DNA of 64,000 nucleotides from an uncultured Clostridium sp. (GCA_902496665.1 CABVBU010000004.1:1-64000), one strand, 5' to 3'; counted from the first letter of the stretch, positions 7,910-16,967 are shown. Numbers and translations: made by a program. The notes: generated from the letters alone by a model not told the origin.

Positions 7910-8042
7910 GTAACTGTTCAGTACCCTCACAGTTACATACAAAAATCCATTCCAGCTCGGCTGCACCGATGGGATTTTTGCCTTCCCGCCCAAGTTTTCT
8001 TACGGTCAGCGTAGCAGGTGCGCTGACCTGCTGAACAGTTAT
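7910..8042 (+). repeat. 133-bp structured intergenic repeat, copy B
   Basis: This copy has the same length and orientation as copy A. It starts GTAACTGTTCAGTA right after the dat terminator and ends CTGCTGAACAGTTAT 2 bp before the rpoN stop. Stem 1 is identical to copy A; stem 3 is GGTCAGCG/CGCTGACC. The central stem has one mismatch (CTCGGC/ACCGAT). It fills the whole gap between two convergent genes. Confidence 0.85.
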
Positions 8043-8044
8043 CC

Positions 8045-9367
8045 TTATCCATCTTTTCTCTGGAATACGCCTCCGATTCCAAGTTCCATCCGGTACTTGG
8101 CAACGGTTCTTCTCGATATCGGCATTCCTGCATCCTGTAAAAGGCCCGCGAGCTGTTCATCGCTCCAGGGCTTTTTCTTATCCTCCGCCGCAACCAGTTC
8201 TTTCAGCTTTGCCTTTACTGTATTTCTGCTCACATCGCCGTTTCCGTCCGATGAGACGATTCCAGTCGTAAATAAGCTGCGGAACAGGACACATCCCGAC
8301 GGCACTCTCAGATATTTGTCACGGATCGCTCGGCTGACCGTGGATTTGTGGATCTCCAGTACATCGCCGATCTCCTCCAGCGTCATCGGTTTCAGCTGAC
8401 CTTTTCCGAGGAAATAATCTTCCTGTCGTTTCAGGATTTCCCGTGTGATTCCCAAAAGTGTTGTTCTGCGCTGCTCCACCGCGTTCATAATAAAGCGGGC
8501 TCTGCGCAGCTTATTCTCAAAATATGATTTTAATTCCTCATCCTGGGCGGTCTCCATCATATGAATGTAGAAATCACTGACCTGGAGATTTCCAGTCCAT
8601 TTATCATTCAGTTCGATGTTCCACTGCCCATCCTGAAAATCCAGAATCACATCCGGGAGAATATATTGGGCTTTCTCACCGCCGATCCCATTTAATGGGC
8701 GCGGATTTAAGTTCTTGATCACATGGATCAGTTTTCTTACCTCTGCTGAAGAGATTTTCAAGCCTCGCGAGATCGTGCTGATCTTTCCTTCCGCGATGTC
8801 TTGGAGATGGTTCCTTATTATGTCGGACAGGAGTTCTTCTTCGTCCATCCCACGAACCTGCATCAGAAGACATTCTTCAAGTCCTGACGCAAAGAGTCCC
8901 TGCGGCTCCAGCTCCTTCAACATAGAGAGAACTTCCTCCACCTGTTCTTCCGCAGCTCCAAGATCTTTCGCAATATCTTTAGGCGGAATCATCAGATATC
9001 CACTCTGTTCCAGGGACTGGATGCAGAAGTCCACGATCTTTCGTTCCGTCTCCCCGATCTGCTCCCACTGGAGCTGCGTATTCACAAGGTCTTCCAGTGA
9101 TTTCTCGCTGTCCTCAATCTCGTACAGCTCATTTTCCCTTCTCTCATCCCGGTCTGTACCATTGTAAAACCGTTCCGTCTCTTTATAGGTAATCGGCGCT
9201 GCTTCTTCTTTTCCCGATGTATATTCCACCAGCGGATTTTCGATCTCCTCATTCTGCAGAAAATCCTTTAACTCCGTCATGGACATTGCCAGAATATTCA
9301 GAGACTCTACCTGAAGCTGCGAAAGCTGCTGCTTTGTCTGCAATGAAATTCCTGTCTTTATCTCCAT
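8045..9367 (-). CDS. rpoN: RNA polymerase sigma-54 factor
   Basis: This is a 440-residue sigma-54. Region I is the glutamine/leucine-rich N-terminus (KQQLSQLQVESLNILAMSM) that binds core polymerase and bEBP activators. The core-binding region follows. The HTH is LEEIGDVLEIHKSTVSRAIRDKYLRVPSG. Near the C-terminus is the RpoN box as SRRTVAKYRM (consensus ARRTVAKYRE), which reads the -24 element. No sigma-54 activator gene or -24/-12 promoter was noticed in the window, so its targets lie elsewhere. It starts 6 nt after the nth stop and is almost certainly co-transcribed with nth. Confidence 0.93.
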   Translation of the reverse strand: MEIKTGISLQTKQQLSQLQVESLNILAMSMTELKDFLQNEEIENPLVEYTSGKEEAAPITYKETERFYNGTDRDERRENELYEIEDSEKSLEDLVNTQLQWEQIGETERKIVDFCIQSLEQSGYLMIPPKDIAKDLGAAEEQVEEVLSMLKELEPQGLFASGLEECLLMQVRGMDEEELLSDIIRNHLQDIAEGKISTISRGLKISSAEVRKLIHVIKNLNPRPLNGIGGEKAQYILPDVILDFQDGQWNIELNDKWTGNLQVSDFYIHMMETAQDEELKSYFENKLRRARFIMNAVEQRRTTLLGITREILKRQEDYFLGKGQLKPMTLEEIGDVLEIHKSTVSRAIRDKYLRVPSGCVLFRSLFTTGIVSSDGNGDVSRNTVKAKLKELVAAEDKKKPWSDEQLAGLLQDAGMPISRRTVAKYRMELGIGGVFQRKDG

Positions 9368-9373
9368 GTCTCT

Positions 9374-10027
9374 TTACTCCACTCCGTTCTTCTCACAAAA
9401 TTCCGCCAGACAGCATTTGTCACAGTATGGTTTCGTCCGTGCTGTACAGACAGCCCGTCCATGTTCTACAAGTCTATGGCAGAAATCATTGCCCTCTTCC
9501 GGCGGGATGATCTTCCAGAGAGCCATCTCCACTTTTTTCGGCTCCTTGATCCCATCCACAAGACCGATCCGGTTCGTCAGGCGGATACAGTGGGTATCAG
9601 TGACGATTGCCGGTTTTCCGAATACATCCCCCATAATAAGGTTTGCGCTCTTTCTTCCGACACCCGGAAGCTTTAAGAGGGCATCAAAATCGTCCGGTAC
9701 GTTTCCGTGATACTGCTCCCATAGGATCTTCATGCAGGCGCTGATGTCCCGGGCCTTGCTTCTTCCGAGGCCGCAGGGGCGGACGATCTCCTCGATCTCG
9801 TCCACATTTGCTTCCGCCAGTGCCTTCACATCCGGAAACTTTTTGTAGAGATCCTGAACCACCACATTGACTCTGGCATCGGTGCACTGGGCGGCAAGCC
9901 GGACGCTGACTAAGAGTTTCCACGCCTCGTTGTAATCCAGGGTGCAGTCCGCATCCGGGTATTCCTTTTTCAGCGCCGCAATTACTTTTGTCGCAAGTCT
10001 TTTCTTCTCTTCAAGTGTTTTTTCCAT
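9374..10027 (-). CDS. nth: Endonuclease III (DNA glycosylase/AP lyase)
   Basis: This 217-residue base-excision repair enzyme removes oxidised pyrimidines. The helix-hairpin-helix is LPGVGRKSANLI with the catalytic lysine, and the catalytic aspartate is in VTDTHC. The C-terminal [4Fe-4S] cysteines follow a C-X7-C-X2-C-X5-C pattern, one residue longer in the first gap than the usual C-X6-C. The start at 10027 is chosen for AGGAGC 6 nt upstream and because homologues begin there; an in-frame ATG at 10105 would add 26 residues. It lies 6 nt upstream of rpoN. Confidence 0.92.
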   Translation of the reverse strand: MEKTLEEKKRLATKVIAALKKEYPDADCTLDYNEAWKLLVSVRLAAQCTDARVNVVVQDLYKKFPDVKALAEANVDEIEEIVRPCGLGRSKARDISACMKILWEQYHGNVPDDFDALLKLPGVGRKSANLIMGDVFGKPAIVTDTHCIRLTNRIGLVDGIKEPKKVEMALWKIIPPEEGNDFCHRLVEHGRAVCTARTKPYCDKCCLAEFCEKNGVE

Positions 10028-10166
10028 ATATATGCTCCTGTATATTTCCTGTCTGTTTTCCCACATGTCCAAAATCTGCTGCCGTTTATGTCTTTTCATA
10101 GACAATAACCAAGATTTTATTCGGCAGTTGTTCTTGAGTCCGATGCTGTCCGCAATTTTCAGGCAG

Positions 10167-10418
10167 TCAGTTTTTCTGATTCAGCTGATCCAGCACATCC
10201 TGGACCGTCATATATTCCACATGTTCCGGCATCTCGATCGTCACGCCGAACCGGTCATCCACTTCCGATATAAAGTATACGATCAGGAAGGAATCAAGCC
10301 CAAGATCGCCGATCAGAAACGCGTCTTTTTCGATCGGTGTGTCGATATACGCCTCCAGGATCTCTCCGAGAATTTTCAGTTCTTCCTGTTCTGTCAGATC
10401 ATTTTTTTGAGGATCCAT
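10167..10418 (-). CDS. Stand-alone acyl carrier protein
   Basis: This 83-residue four-helix carrier protein has GLDSFLIVYFI; Ser43 is the predicted phosphopantetheine site. It has DSF rather than the DSL of fatty-acid ACPs. It is acidic, as expected, and its start follows GGAGGTGGATAA. There are no fatty-acid, polyketide or peptide synthetase genes nearby, so its acyl partner cannot be inferred. It may be the first gene of an ACP-nth-rpoN transcript (139 bp gap to nth). Confidence 0.85.
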   Translation of the reverse strand: MDPQKNDLTEQEELKILGEILEAYIDTPIEKDAFLIGDLGLDSFLIVYFISEVDDRFGVTIEMPEHVEYMTVQDVLDQLNQKN

Positions 10419-10550
10419 TTATCCACCTCCGTTTATGTGCTCCCAGGATCTGAACATCCAGGAAGACGAAGTTACGTTCCTTTTAGTATAACGCTGAAAT
10501 GTCCGGTTTACAATGATTTTCCTTTGAAAAAGATGCCGCATGCCTGCAAT

Positions 10551-10692
10551 GGTTACTGTTCACGCTTTGCGTAAACAATAACTGATTTTGCCGATGCTTC
10601 GCATTCCAAATCGGCAAAATCCACTACCACCACTGTACGGTACGGAATTTTCAGTTCAGAAAATTCCTACCCGTGTACAGTAATCTGCAATG
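10551..10692. repeat. Second intergenic repeat family, long copy
   Basis: The ends GGTTACTGTTCACG (10551-10564) and CGTGTACAGTAATC (about 10672-10685) are near-perfect inverted repeats. Inside are a 12-bp stem GATTTTGCCGAT/ATCGGCAAAATC and a stem GGAATTTTC/GAAAATTCC. A short version is at 27212-27256. In the rest of the gap before the next gene (10693-10981) I see no gene and no convincing promoter. Confidence 0.7.
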
Positions 10693-10981
10693 CACACCAG
10701 TATGAAATTGCTTGCTGCCGCGAACATCTATGCCAGGCATATGGATGTGCCAAAACATATTTAGAACATGATTTTCCGTGATATAGAACTTGTTCCACTA
10801 TAAGAAATCCTGTGGTTCTGCTGTCCTGTCATAACTCCGATTTCTGTTAAAATTACTTCTCGAAATTTGAATATTTTGGAAAAAGGTATGGACGAAACAT
10901 GATTTTTGTGAGAAAATGAAACGGGTATGATGTGATTTTTTTAACGAGCATTAAGAACCATATATTGAAAGGAGTCTCAAC

Positions 10982-11674
10982 ATGATTTATTCACACGAAG
11001 TAGAACAGATGTGCACGGTTGCGCAGGGCGTGAACCATGGCGCAGCTCCGATCCCGGAGGAAGCGAAATGGGTACAGTCTAAGGAAATCAAAGATATTTC
11101 CGGTCTGACACACGGTATTGGCTGGTGTGCTCCGCAGCAGGGTGCCTGTAAGCTGACCCTGAATGTAAAAGAGGGTATCATTCAGGAAGCACTTGTAGAA
11201 ACGATCGGATGTTCCGGTATGACCCACTCCGCAGCTATGGCAGCAGAGATCCTTCCGGGCAGAACGATCCTCGAAGCATTAAACACAGACCTTGTCTGTG
11301 ATGCGATCAATACAGCAATGAGAGAGCTCTTCCTCCAGATCGTTTACGGAAGAACCCAGAGTGCATTCTCCGAAGAAGGACTTCCGATCGGCGCAGGTCT
11401 TGAGGACCTCGGTAAAGGTCTCCGTTCCCAGGTTGGTACCATGTACGGTACTTTAAAGAAGGGACCGCGTTACCTTGAGATGGCTGAAGGCTATGTAACC
11501 GGTATCGCTCTTGACGCTGAGGACCAGATCATCGGTTACCAGTTCGTAAACCTTGGCAAGATGACTGACTTCATCAAAAAAGGTGACGATCCGACAACTG
11601 CTTACGAGAAGGCAAAAGGACAGTACGGCCGCGTAGCAGATGCAGTTAAGATCATTGACCCGCGTCAGGACTAA
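10982..11674 (+). CDS. U-type Fe-S scaffold-like protein (NifU/IscU N-terminal family)
   Basis: This 230-residue protein of the IscU/NifU-N superfamily pairs with GGGtGRT proteins in anaerobes. Cysteines occur in GWCAPQQGACK, IGCSGMTHSAA and LVCDAIN; the spacing departs from canonical IscU, so cluster assembly is a family-based guess. The C-terminal half (ALDAEDQIIGYQFVN...) is specific to this subgroup. The start has AAAGGAGTCTCAAC. Sixteen bases separate it from the GGGtGRT gene, so the two form an operon ending at the terminator at 12754. No cysteine desulfurase is near. Codon choice (many GGT, GTA, CTC, CCG) suggests high expression. Confidence 0.75.
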   Translation: MIYSHEVEQMCTVAQGVNHGAAPIPEEAKWVQSKEIKDISGLTHGIGWCAPQQGACKLTLNVKEGIIQEALVETIGCSGMTHSAAMAAEILPGRTILEALNTDLVCDAINTAMRELFLQIVYGRTQSAFSEEGLPIGAGLEDLGKGLRSQVGTMYGTLKKGPRYLEMAEGYVTGIALDAEDQIIGYQFVNLGKMTDFIKKGDDPTTAYEKAKGQYGRVADAVKIIDPRQD

Positions 11675-11689
11675 GGGAGGGAGAAAAAA

Positions 11690-12709
11690 ATGGCATTATT
11701 TGAATCCTATGAGAGAAGAATTGACAAGATCAATTCCGTATTAAACAGCTATGGCATCGCATCCATCGAAGAAGCTGAGAAGATCACAAAGGATGCTGGC
11801 CTTAACGTATATGATCAGGTAAAGAAGATCCAGCCGATCTGCTTTGAGAACGCATGCTGGGCTTACACAGTAGGCGCTGCGATCGCAATCAAGAAAGGCT
11901 GCCGCCGTGCCGCAGACGCTGCTGCTGCGATCGGTGAGGGTCTTCAGGCTTTCTGTATCCCGGGTTCCGTTGCTGACCAGAGAAAAGTAGGTCTTGGACA
12001 TGGTAACCTCGGTAAAATGCTCCTTGAGGAAGAGACCGACTGCTTCTGCTTCCTCGCAGGACACGAATCCTTCGCTGCTGCTGAGGGCGCGATCGGTATC
12101 GCAGAGAAAGCAAACAAGGTTCGTAAAAAACCGCTCCGCGTCATCTTAAACGGTCTTGGAAAAGATGCAGCACAGATCATCTCCCGTATCAACGGCTTCA
12201 CATATGTTGAGACAAAGATGAACTACTATACCGGCGAGGTTGAGGAAGTATTCCGCAAATGCTACTCCACAGATCCGGAGAGCCCGCGTGCAAAGGTAAA
12301 CTGCTACGGTGCTAACGACGTAACAGAGGGCGTTGCGATCATGTGGAAAGAGGGCGTAGACGTTTCCATCACCGGTAACTCCACAAACCCGACACGTTTC
12401 CAGCATCCGGTTGCAGGTACATACAAGAAGGAATGCGTAGAGAAAGGCAAGAAGTACTTCTCCGTAGCATCCGGCGGCGGCACAGGCCGTACCCTTCACC
12501 CGGATAACATGGCAGCAGGTCCGGCTTCCTACGGTATGACAGATACCATGGGCCGTATGCACTCTGACGCACAGTTCGCAGGTTCCTCCTCCGTTCCGGC
12601 TCACGTTGAGATGATGGGTCTGATCGGTATGGGCAACAACCCAATGGTTGGTGCTACTGTTGCTGTTGCTGTTTCCGTACAGCAGGCTGCTGATGAAGGT
12701 AAGTTCTAA
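11690..12709 (+). CDS. GGGtGRT protein
   Basis: This 339-residue protein is named after its hallmark, here SGGGTGRTLHPDN at about residues 262-274. Biochemical function is unknown as far as I know. The sequence is rich in glycine and alanine, has at least eight cysteines (for example ICFENACW, GCRRAAD, DCFCF, NCYGAND) and no signal peptide or membrane segment. It follows the U-type scaffold-like gene by 16 bp with GGAGGGAG as ribosome site. Obligatory pairing suggests that the scaffold-like protein loads or partners it. Confidence 0.8.
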   Translation: MALFESYERRIDKINSVLNSYGIASIEEAEKITKDAGLNVYDQVKKIQPICFENACWAYTVGAAIAIKKGCRRAADAAAAIGEGLQAFCIPGSVADQRKVGLGHGNLGKMLLEEETDCFCFLAGHESFAAAEGAIGIAEKANKVRKKPLRVILNGLGKDAAQIISRINGFTYVETKMNYYTGEVEEVFRKCYSTDPESPRAKVNCYGANDVTEGVAIMWKEGVDVSITGNSTNPTRFQHPVAGTYKKECVEKGKKYFSVASGGGTGRTLHPDNMAAGPASYGMTDTMGRMHSDAQFAGSSSVPAHVEMMGLIGMGNNPMVGATVAVAVSVQQAADEGKF

Positions 12710-12753
12710 AAAATCCTTGTTTTATGGGACTTTTAACTTAAATATAAAATTCA

Positions 12754-12782
12754 GGGAGAGCATCGCTGCTCTCCCTTTCTTC
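12754..12782 (+). terminator. Terminator of the scaffold-GGGtGRT operon
   Basis: GGGAGAGCA tcgc TGCTCTCCC followed by TTTCTT, 45 bp after the GGGtGRT stop. Confidence 0.85.
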
Positions 12783-12804
12783 ATACGTATTTTCAAACAA
12801 AAAT

Positions 12805-14202
12805 CTATATTCCGGCCACATTCCGCGTTTCATTATCCACTTCCGCTGCTTTTTCTTTCAGCTCCCGTAAAATTCCAAGTACGATCACCGCTCCCAGCAC
12901 AAACGTCAGAGCATCCGCCACCGGCTGGCACCACTGCAGCCCGCGAATCCCGAATTTCACCGGCAGAACAAACAGAGCCGGGATCAGGAACAGTCCCTGA
13001 CGGCCCGCAGCGACGAAGGACGCCCGGAATCCGTATCCGATGGTCTGGGTCAGCATGTTGGACATGACAATCCATGCGGAAAGCGGCAGGGTAAGGCACT
13101 GAAACCGCATCGCCCAGGTTCCGATCTCAATCACATCAAGATCCTCTTTCCGGAACACCCGCATGATCTGCGGTGCGCCGATAAAGCTTACAACCGCCAG
13201 TGTCATCAGAAATACCGCTGAAACCTTTACGCAGAACCAGAAGGACTCCAGCACACGGTCATACCGCTTCGCCCCGAAGTTGAATCCGCATACCGGCTGG
13301 AAGCCCTGTCCGAATCCGATCATGGCTGAGCCGATAAACATCATGTAGCGGCTCACGATCGAAAGTGCCGCGATTGCCGCGTCCCCGAAGGGGTTTGCCG
13401 CAAGGTTTAACGCCGCAGTGGCAATACTTGCAACGCCCTGACGGCAGAGGGACGGGATTCCTCCGTGGAGGATCTCTCCGTAGAGTGAAAGGGAGAGTGT
13501 GATCTTTCCGGGTTTTAAATGAACACAGTCTTTTCTTAATATGCTCTGGAAAAACAGGATTCCAAAGCTGATACACTGGCTTATCGCTGTTGCCAGCGCC
13601 GCGCCGGAAATTCCAAGATCCAGACCGAAAATAAAGATCGGGTCCAAAATCATATTTAAGATTCCGCCGGTGGTGATCCCGATCATGGAATAAACCGCCA
13701 GTCCCTGAAATCTTAAAAGGTTATTCATGGATAAGGCTCCCGTCATCACCGGAGCCGCGATCAGAATGTATCTGGCATAATCCTTCGCATATGGCGCGAT
13801 GGTATCGGTGGCGCCCAGAAGCCGCACCACCCGGTCAAGATTCGGCAGACAGATTAACGCAAACAGAAGTCCCACAAAAATGGCGGAGTAAAATCCCGTG
13901 GAGGCGATCCGCTCCGCTTTTTCCGTATCCCGGCTTCCGAGGACTCTCGACAAATAGTTTCCGCTTCCCATTCCGAGGGTAAATCCCAAAGCCTGGATCA
14001 TGGACATCAGGGAATAGCTGACACCCACAGCGGCCGATGCGCTGGTGCTGATCTGGCTCACAAAAAAGGTGTCCGCCATGTTGTAGATAGATGTCACCAG
14101 CATACTGATGATCGTTGGTACCGCAAGGCTCGGGATCAGCCGTGAAATCGGTGTCTCTGTCATTTTTATGTAGCGCTGTTCCTGGGTCATGGGGCTGCTC
14201 AT
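12805..14202 (-). CDS. MATE family efflux transporter
   Basis: This is a 465-residue multidrug and toxic compound extrusion protein with about 12 hydrophobic segments. Family features are PLRLIP-like TPISRLIPSLAVPTIISMLVTSIYNMADTFFVSQ and the repeat of this motif in the second half. It probably exports cations or drugs with Na+ or H+ antiport; the substrate is not readable. The start follows GGAGGAAAAAGAAC. It is convergent with the GGGtGRT operon and is a single gene. Confidence 0.88.
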   Translation of the reverse strand: MSSPMTQEQRYIKMTETPISRLIPSLAVPTIISMLVTSIYNMADTFFVSQISTSASAAVGVSYSLMSMIQALGFTLGMGSGNYLSRVLGSRDTEKAERIASTGFYSAIFVGLLFALICLPNLDRVVRLLGATDTIAPYAKDYARYILIAAPVMTGALSMNNLLRFQGLAVYSMIGITTGGILNMILDPIFIFGLDLGISGAALATAISQCISFGILFFQSILRKDCVHLKPGKITLSLSLYGEILHGGIPSLCRQGVASIATAALNLAANPFGDAAIAALSIVSRYMMFIGSAMIGFGQGFQPVCGFNFGAKRYDRVLESFWFCVKVSAVFLMTLAVVSFIGAPQIMRVFRKEDLDVIEIGTWAMRFQCLTLPLSAWIVMSNMLTQTIGYGFRASFVAAGRQGLFLIPALFVLPVKFGIRGLQWCQPVADALTFVLGAVIVLGILRELKEKAAEVDNETRNVAGI

Positions 14203-14355
14203 GTTCTTTTTCCTCCGTTTCCTCTATTTCCTATACCGAATTGCTCCGCACTACGTGCTCCCACGTCTTCGCTTCGGCCGGGTCCCAAAGTCAAAAATCC
14301 TCCTGCAGGCAGGCTCGCGTCTGACTTCTGACCTTTTTCCCCTGGTATCAACATA

Positions 14356-14397
14356 AAGAGCCGCCAGCGGAAGAATCCCCTTCCAACGGCAGCTCTC
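14356..14397 (-). terminator. Terminator of the nfnAB operon
   Basis: On the minus strand, AGAGCTGCCG...GGAAG and CTTCC...CGGCTCT form an imperfect stem followed by TTTATGTT, about 70 bp past the nfnB stop. The wider gap 14203-14466 contains other short palindromes but no gene. Confidence 0.6.
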
Positions 14398-14466
14398 TAT
14401 ATAATTATGATTTACGCACCCGCAGCCGGACCACGTCAGCGGACCCGGTATACGGCCTGTTTTTTA

Positions 14467-15861
14467 TTATTCTGCTTTCTTACCGCTCAGATACTCATGG
14501 ATTCCGCGCGCTCCTGCTTTTCCTGCCTCCATGGCGAGAATTACGGTAGCTGCACCGGTTACTGCATCTCCACCGGCGAATACACCCTCGCGGGATGTCT
14601 GGCCATTTGCCTCATCCGCAACGATGCATCTGTGCTTGTTGATCTCAAGTCCGCCTGTTGTGGAGGAGATCAGCGGGTTCGGGGAAGTGCCGAGAGCCAT
14701 AATGACGGTATCGACATCGATGGTGTAGTCGGAACCTTCGATCTCTACCGGACGGCGTCTTCCGGATGCATCCGGCTCGCCGAGTTCCATCTTTCTTACG
14801 GTCATGCCCTTGACCCAGCCCTTTTCATCAGTCAGGATCTCCGTCGGGTTTGTTAAGAGGTTGAAGATGATTCCCTCTTCCTTTGCGTGGTGAACTTCCT
14901 CAGCTCTTGCCGGGAGCTCAGCCTCACTTCTTCTGTAGACGATATGGACCTCCGCACCGAGACGGAGAGCAGTTCTCGCTGCGTCCATCGCTACGTTTCC
15001 GCCGCCGACAACAGCAACCTTCTTTCCTGCTGCGATCGGGGTATCATAATCGTCGCGGAATGCCTTCATCAGGTTGCTTCTTGTGAGATACTCATTCGCG
15101 GAGAATACGCCGTTTGCGTTCTCGCCCGGGATTCCCATGAATCTCGGAAGTCCTGCACCGGAACCGATGAAGACTGCCTTGTAGCCCTCCTCGTCCATAA
15201 GCTCGTCGACCGTTACAGACTTACCGATAATTACATTTGTCTCAATATCAACACCGAGCTTCTTCACGTTCTCGATCTCCGGCTGTACGACACCCTGTTT
15301 CGGGAGACGGAATTCCGGAATACCGTAGGTTAAAACTCCACCCGGCTCATGAAGAGCCTCAAAGATCGTTACCTCGTAGCCAAGTTTCGCAAGATCACCT
15401 GCACAGGTAAGACCGGACGGGCCGGAACCGATGACAGCGACCTTGATGCCGTTTGTCTTCTCCGGCTTCTCCGGAACAACACCGTTCTCTCTGGACCAGT
15501 CGGCTACGAAACGCTCGAGCTTACCGATGGAGACAGCCTCGCCCTTGATGCCGCGGACACACTGGCCCTCACACTGGCTCTCCTGCGGGCAGACACGTCC
15601 GCAGACAGCCGGAAGCGCGGAGGATCTGCCGATGACCTTTGCAGCCTCTGCGTAATTTCCTTCTTTTACTTCTTTTACGAATGCCGGGATATCGATCTTA
15701 ACCGGACATCCCTGTACACATCTCGCGTTCTTGCAGTTTAAGCATCTGGACGCCTCTGCGACAGCCTCTTCTTCATTATATCCATAGCAGACTTCCTCGA
15801 AGTTCGTTGCGCGAACCTTCGGCTCCTGCTCTCTTACCGGGACTTTTTTCATTCCATCCAT
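14467..15861 (-). CDS. nfnB: NADP-binding subunit of electron-bifurcating transhydrogenase (glutamate synthase small-subunit family)
   Basis: This 464-residue protein resembles the small subunit of glutamate synthase. The N-terminal Fe-S domain has cysteines in RCLNCKNARCVQGCPVKID and CGRVCPQESQCEGQCVRG. FAD-binding GSGPSGLTCAGDLAKLGY and NADP-binding GGGNVAMDAARTALRLGAEVHIVYRR follow. No gltB large subunit is present. The gene follows nfnA by 23 bp, which identifies the pair as NfnAB: NADH plus reduced ferredoxin reduce two NADP+. The start at 15861 is chosen for GGAGG 7 nt upstream. Confidence 0.85.
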   Translation of the reverse strand: MDGMKKVPVREQEPKVRATNFEEVCYGYNEEEAVAEASRCLNCKNARCVQGCPVKIDIPAFVKEVKEGNYAEAAKVIGRSSALPAVCGRVCPQESQCEGQCVRGIKGEAVSIGKLERFVADWSRENGVVPEKPEKTNGIKVAVIGSGPSGLTCAGDLAKLGYEVTIFEALHEPGGVLTYGIPEFRLPKQGVVQPEIENVKKLGVDIETNVIIGKSVTVDELMDEEGYKAVFIGSGAGLPRFMGIPGENANGVFSANEYLTRSNLMKAFRDDYDTPIAAGKKVAVVGGGNVAMDAARTALRLGAEVHIVYRRSEAELPARAEEVHHAKEEGIIFNLLTNPTEILTDEKGWVKGMTVRKMELGEPDASGRRRPVEIEGSDYTIDVDTVIMALGTSPNPLISSTTGGLEINKHRCIVADEANGQTSREGVFAGGDAVTGAATVILAMEAGKAGARGIHEYLSGKKAE

Positions 15862-15884
15862 GTCATTTCCTCCAATCACCGATC

Positions 15885-16769
15885 TTAGTCGCCGCAGTTG
15901 CCGCATCCGCCGTGGTGGGTATCGCCCTCACGGAGTTTTAAAAGTGCACGGCCTTCCTCGGTCTTATACATCTGCTGACGTTTCATTGCTTCGTCGAAGT
16001 TTACGGCATGTCCGTCAAATTCCGGTCCGTCTACGCAGGCGAATTTCACCTTACCGTCTACAGTCACACGACAGGCACCACACATACCGGTTCCGTCTAC
16101 CATGATCGGGTTTAAGCTTACGATTGTCGGAATCTCAAGCTCTTTTGTGAGAAGACATACGAATTTCATCATGATCATCGGTCCGATCGCAACGCAGACA
16201 TCGTATTTTTTGCCCTGGTTGTTGACAAGATCCTTGATGACCTCGGTAACCATCCCCTTGTGTCCGTAAGAGCCGTCGTCTGTTGTCACATAGAGATTTC
16301 CGGCAACAGCCTTCATCTCCTCCTCCAGGATCAGAAGATCTTTTGTCTTGGATCCCATGATGACATCGGCGTCGATCCCATGCTCCTTTAACCATTTTAC
16401 CTGCGGATATACCGGAGCTGTTCCGACACCGCCCGCAACAAACAGGTATTTTTTCTTCTTTAATTCTTCAACATCCTCTTTTACGAAATCGGAAGGGTTT
16501 CCAAGCGGTCCGACAACATCGCGGAAGGAATCCCCTGCCTGTAACGCGGACATACGCTCTGTGGACGCGCCCACTGTCTGGAATACGATGGTGATCGTCT
16601 CCTTCTCACGGTCATAATCACAGATCGTAAGCGGAATGCGCTCGCCCTTCTCGTCCATCTTCACGATCACAAACTCACCCGGTTTGCAGTTCGCGGAAAT
16701 TCTCGGGGCTTTTACGACCATCAGATAGATCTTATCTGCAAGCTTTTTTGCCTCTAAAATAGGGTACAT
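15885..16769 (-). CDS. nfnA: Ferredoxin-NADP+ reductase-like subunit NfnA
   Basis: This 294-residue FAD/[2Fe-2S] protein is of the sulfide/dihydroorotate dehydrogenase-like family. An FAD domain, an NAD site (FVAGGVGTAPVYPQVKWLKE) and a [2Fe-2S] motif GTGMCGACRVTVDG...FACVDG are present. With NfnB it forms the soluble electron-bifurcating transhydrogenase described in Clostridium kluyveri. The C-terminus ends HHGGCGNCGD, an added two-cysteine tail. The start at 16769 has AGGAGG 8 nt upstream; longer in-frame starts lack this. Confidence 0.87.
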   Translation of the reverse strand: MYPILEAKKLADKIYLMVVKAPRISANCKPGEFVIVKMDEKGERIPLTICDYDREKETITIVFQTVGASTERMSALQAGDSFRDVVGPLGNPSDFVKEDVEELKKKKYLFVAGGVGTAPVYPQVKWLKEHGIDADVIMGSKTKDLLILEEEMKAVAGNLYVTTDDGSYGHKGMVTEVIKDLVNNQGKKYDVCVAIGPMIMMKFVCLLTKELEIPTIVSLNPIMVDGTGMCGACRVTVDGKVKFACVDGPEFDGHAVNFDEAMKRQQMYKTEEGRALLKLREGDTHHGGCGNCGD

Positions 16770-16967
16770 ATCCCATACCTCCTGTTTCCTGAGTCTTTCT
16801 GCGCCTAAGATTTGCGGCACAGAAGTCATACGATTTCAACACAATGACTGCTTTCTCATCCATCACACACTGATTGCAGATCTGACTCCGATGCATTTTC
16901 AGATATCAGACCATTCACACACACTTATTGCCCGCTGTTCTTACAGCAATATGGCAATATTAGAAAT

